A DNA stretch of 13,803 nucleotides, taken from Eubacterium sp. (GTDB lineage: Bacteria > Bacillota > Clostridia > Oscillospirales > Acutalibacteraceae). Each line of letters starts with the position of its first letter. Position 1 is the first letter of the stretch. Below, piece by piece: positions 12,628 to 13,803 of the stretch. The translations under genes were made by a program, and so were the position numbers. The notes beneath the pieces are model-generated. The model was not told where the DNA came from. It searched no databases and saw nothing but the letters and a program-made list of their open reading frames with translations. The stretch is from positions 1-13,803 of the forward strand of contig JAIDLO010000047.1 of the NCBI GenBank assembly GCA_029050995.1, read 5' to 3'.

Positions 12628-13803
12628 TTATTTCTTGATATTAAAGCTGTCTCTGAGCGGAACGGTGCGGTTAAACACAAGCTTGTCCTCTGTTGTGTCT
12701 GTATCAACGCAGAAATATCCGTTTCTCATAAACTGGAATCTGTTGCCTGCTTTTGCACTTGCAAGGCTCTTTTCGCAGTAAGCTGTAACTGTTTTAAGTG
12801 AATCAGGATTAAGATTATCCTCAAATGAGCTTACGCCTTCCTCGTCGCTCGGGTTCGGAACATTGAAAAGTCTGTCGTAAAGTCGAACCTCTGCCTTAAC
12901 ATTGTCCTCACATGAAACCCAGTGAATTGTGCCCTTAACCTTTCTGCCGTCTGCACTGTCGCCGCCGAAGGTTTCGGGGTCATAGGTGCAGTGAACGCAG
13001 GTTACATTTCCGTTTTCGTCTGTATCATATCCGGTGCAGGTAACGAAATAAGCCTTGATAAGTCTGACCTCGTTGCCGGGGAAAAGGCGGAAATATTTTT
13101 TTACAGGCTCAATCATAAAATCATTTCTCTCAATGAAAATCTCTTTTGAGAATGTCATTTTTCTTGAGCCGTATTCAGGATGATCGGGATGATATTCAAC
13201 CTCAACCTCTTCCGTTTTGCCCTCCGGGTAATTATCTATAACAACCTTGAGCGGATCAAGAATTGCCATAGCACGAGGAGAGGTCTGGTTCAGATGATTT
13301 CTTACACAGCTTTCAAGCATAGCAAAATCAATTACGCTGTATGCCTTTGAAACGCCGATACGCTCGCAGAAATCGCGGATAGCTTCCGGTGTATATCCAC
13401 GGCGGCGCATACCGCTTATTGTTGCCATTCTCGGATCATTCCAGCCGTCAACAATTTTATCCTGAACAAGCTTAAGGCATTTACGCTTTGATGTTAATGT
13501 GTAATTGAGATTCATTCTTGCAAACTCAATCTGCCTTGGCTTTTCGCCGTCTATGCATTCATTAACAACCCAATCGTAAAGCGGTCTGTGGTTTTCAAAT
13601 TCAAGTGAGCAAAGTGAATGTGTAACCTTTTCGCAGGCATCTGAAAGCGGATGTGCGAAATCGTACATCGGATAAACGCACCATTTATCGCCTGTTCTGT
13701 GATGATACGCAAACATAATGCGGTAAATGATCGGATCTCTCATATTCAGCTTCGGGCGAGCCATAGCAATCTTTGCACGAAGCTCCTTTGCGCCTTCGGG
13801 GAA
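12628..13803 (-). CDS. glnS: glutaminyl-tRNA synthetase, C-terminal part (cut by window end)
   Basis: GlnRS charges tRNA-Gln directly with glutamine. About 391 codons are visible, roughly the last 70 percent; the frame stays open to the window edge, so the HIGH-motif half lies outside. YPMYDFAHPLSDA and THSLCSLEFENHRPLYDW are specific to GlnRS rather than GluRS. The KMSKS-equivalent loop reads TLTSKRK, with Thr where E. coli has Met. DPRMATISGMRRRGYTPEAIRDFCERIGV and the anticodon-binding beta barrels follow, ending VFNRTVPLRDSF. An internal ATG at 13764 is not the start, because conserved catalytic-domain sequence continues upstream of it. It is followed by typA after 17 bases. Confidence 0.96.
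   Translation of the reverse strand, partial: FPEGAKELRAKIAMARPKLNMRDPIIYRIMFAYHHRTGDKWCVYPMYDFAHPLSDACEKVTHSLCSLEFENHRPLYDWVVNECIDGEKPRQIEFARMNLNYTLTSKRKCLKLVQDKIVDGWNDPRMATISGMRRRGYTPEAIRDFCERIGVSKAYSVIDFAMLESCVRNHLNQTSPRAMAILDPLKVVIDNYPEGKTEEVEVEYHPDHPEYGSRKMTFSKEIFIERNDFMIEPVKKYFRLFPGNEVRLIKAYFVTCTGYDTDENGNVTCVHCTYDPETFGGDSADGRKVKGTIHWVSCEDNVKAEVRLYDRLFNVPNPSDEEGVSSFEDNLNPDSLKTVTAYCEKSLASAKAGNRFQFMRNGYFCVDTDTTEDKLVFNRTVPLRDSFNIKK

Noticed and set aside
1..13803. CRISPR array, insertion sequence, tRNA or rRNA
   Set aside because: I saw no spaced direct repeats, no transposase motifs or terminal repeats, and no cloverleaf or rRNA-like stretch in the gaps between genes.

Overview
The window looks like chromosome of a low-GC, Gram-positive anaerobe of the class Clostridia, most likely a gut member of the Oscillospirales/Lachnospirales type. 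The reasons are AT-rich DNA, strong AGGAG-type ribosome binding sites, some TTG/GTG starts, a small protein whose tail resembles clostridial spore-surface proteins, and a glutaminyl-tRNA synthetase of the kind some gut Clostridia carry. I see no phage, transposase, CRISPR array, rRNA or tRNA. Names come from motifs read in the translations, not from database searches.

Left part (1-3172). A very AT-rich leader precedes two small overlapping genes on + (372-729) of unknown function. They end at a strong hairpin shared with a convergent O-antigen/teichoic-acid-type ABC permease (775-1605, -) whose ATPase partner is not in the window. Next come aroK and aroE (1699-3011, -), two shikimate-pathway genes with stop and start codons overlapping by one base.

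Central part (3173-8303, +). A stand-alone acyl carrier protein gene ends at a terminator. The same short gap holds a good promoter with an inverted repeat over its -35 box and a long leader hairpin, ahead of glpK. After glpK come an Ldh_2-family malate/lactate-type dehydrogenase and a malic enzyme. Together they suggest a glycerol/C3-C4 acid block: glycerol is phosphorylated, and malate is interconverted with oxaloacetate (or lactate with pyruvate) and pyruvate with exchange of reducing equivalents. A structured leader that can be drawn as an attenuator then precedes a PnuC-like transporter gene. Such a transporter would import an NAD precursor, a plausible companion to two NAD(P)-dependent enzymes.

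Right part (8302-13803, -). A three-gene cluster encodes a membrane-tethered MerR-type regulator, the radical-SAM heme chaperone HemW and a dCMP deaminase. It sits behind a promoter of the MerR type (19-base spacer containing a dyad). A separate cluster, glnS then typA, runs in from the right edge; glnS is cut by the window end.

The points most worth a second look are the PnuC leader, the compact glpK control region, the membrane-bound MerR with its own operator-like promoter, and the unexplained small genes at the left edge.
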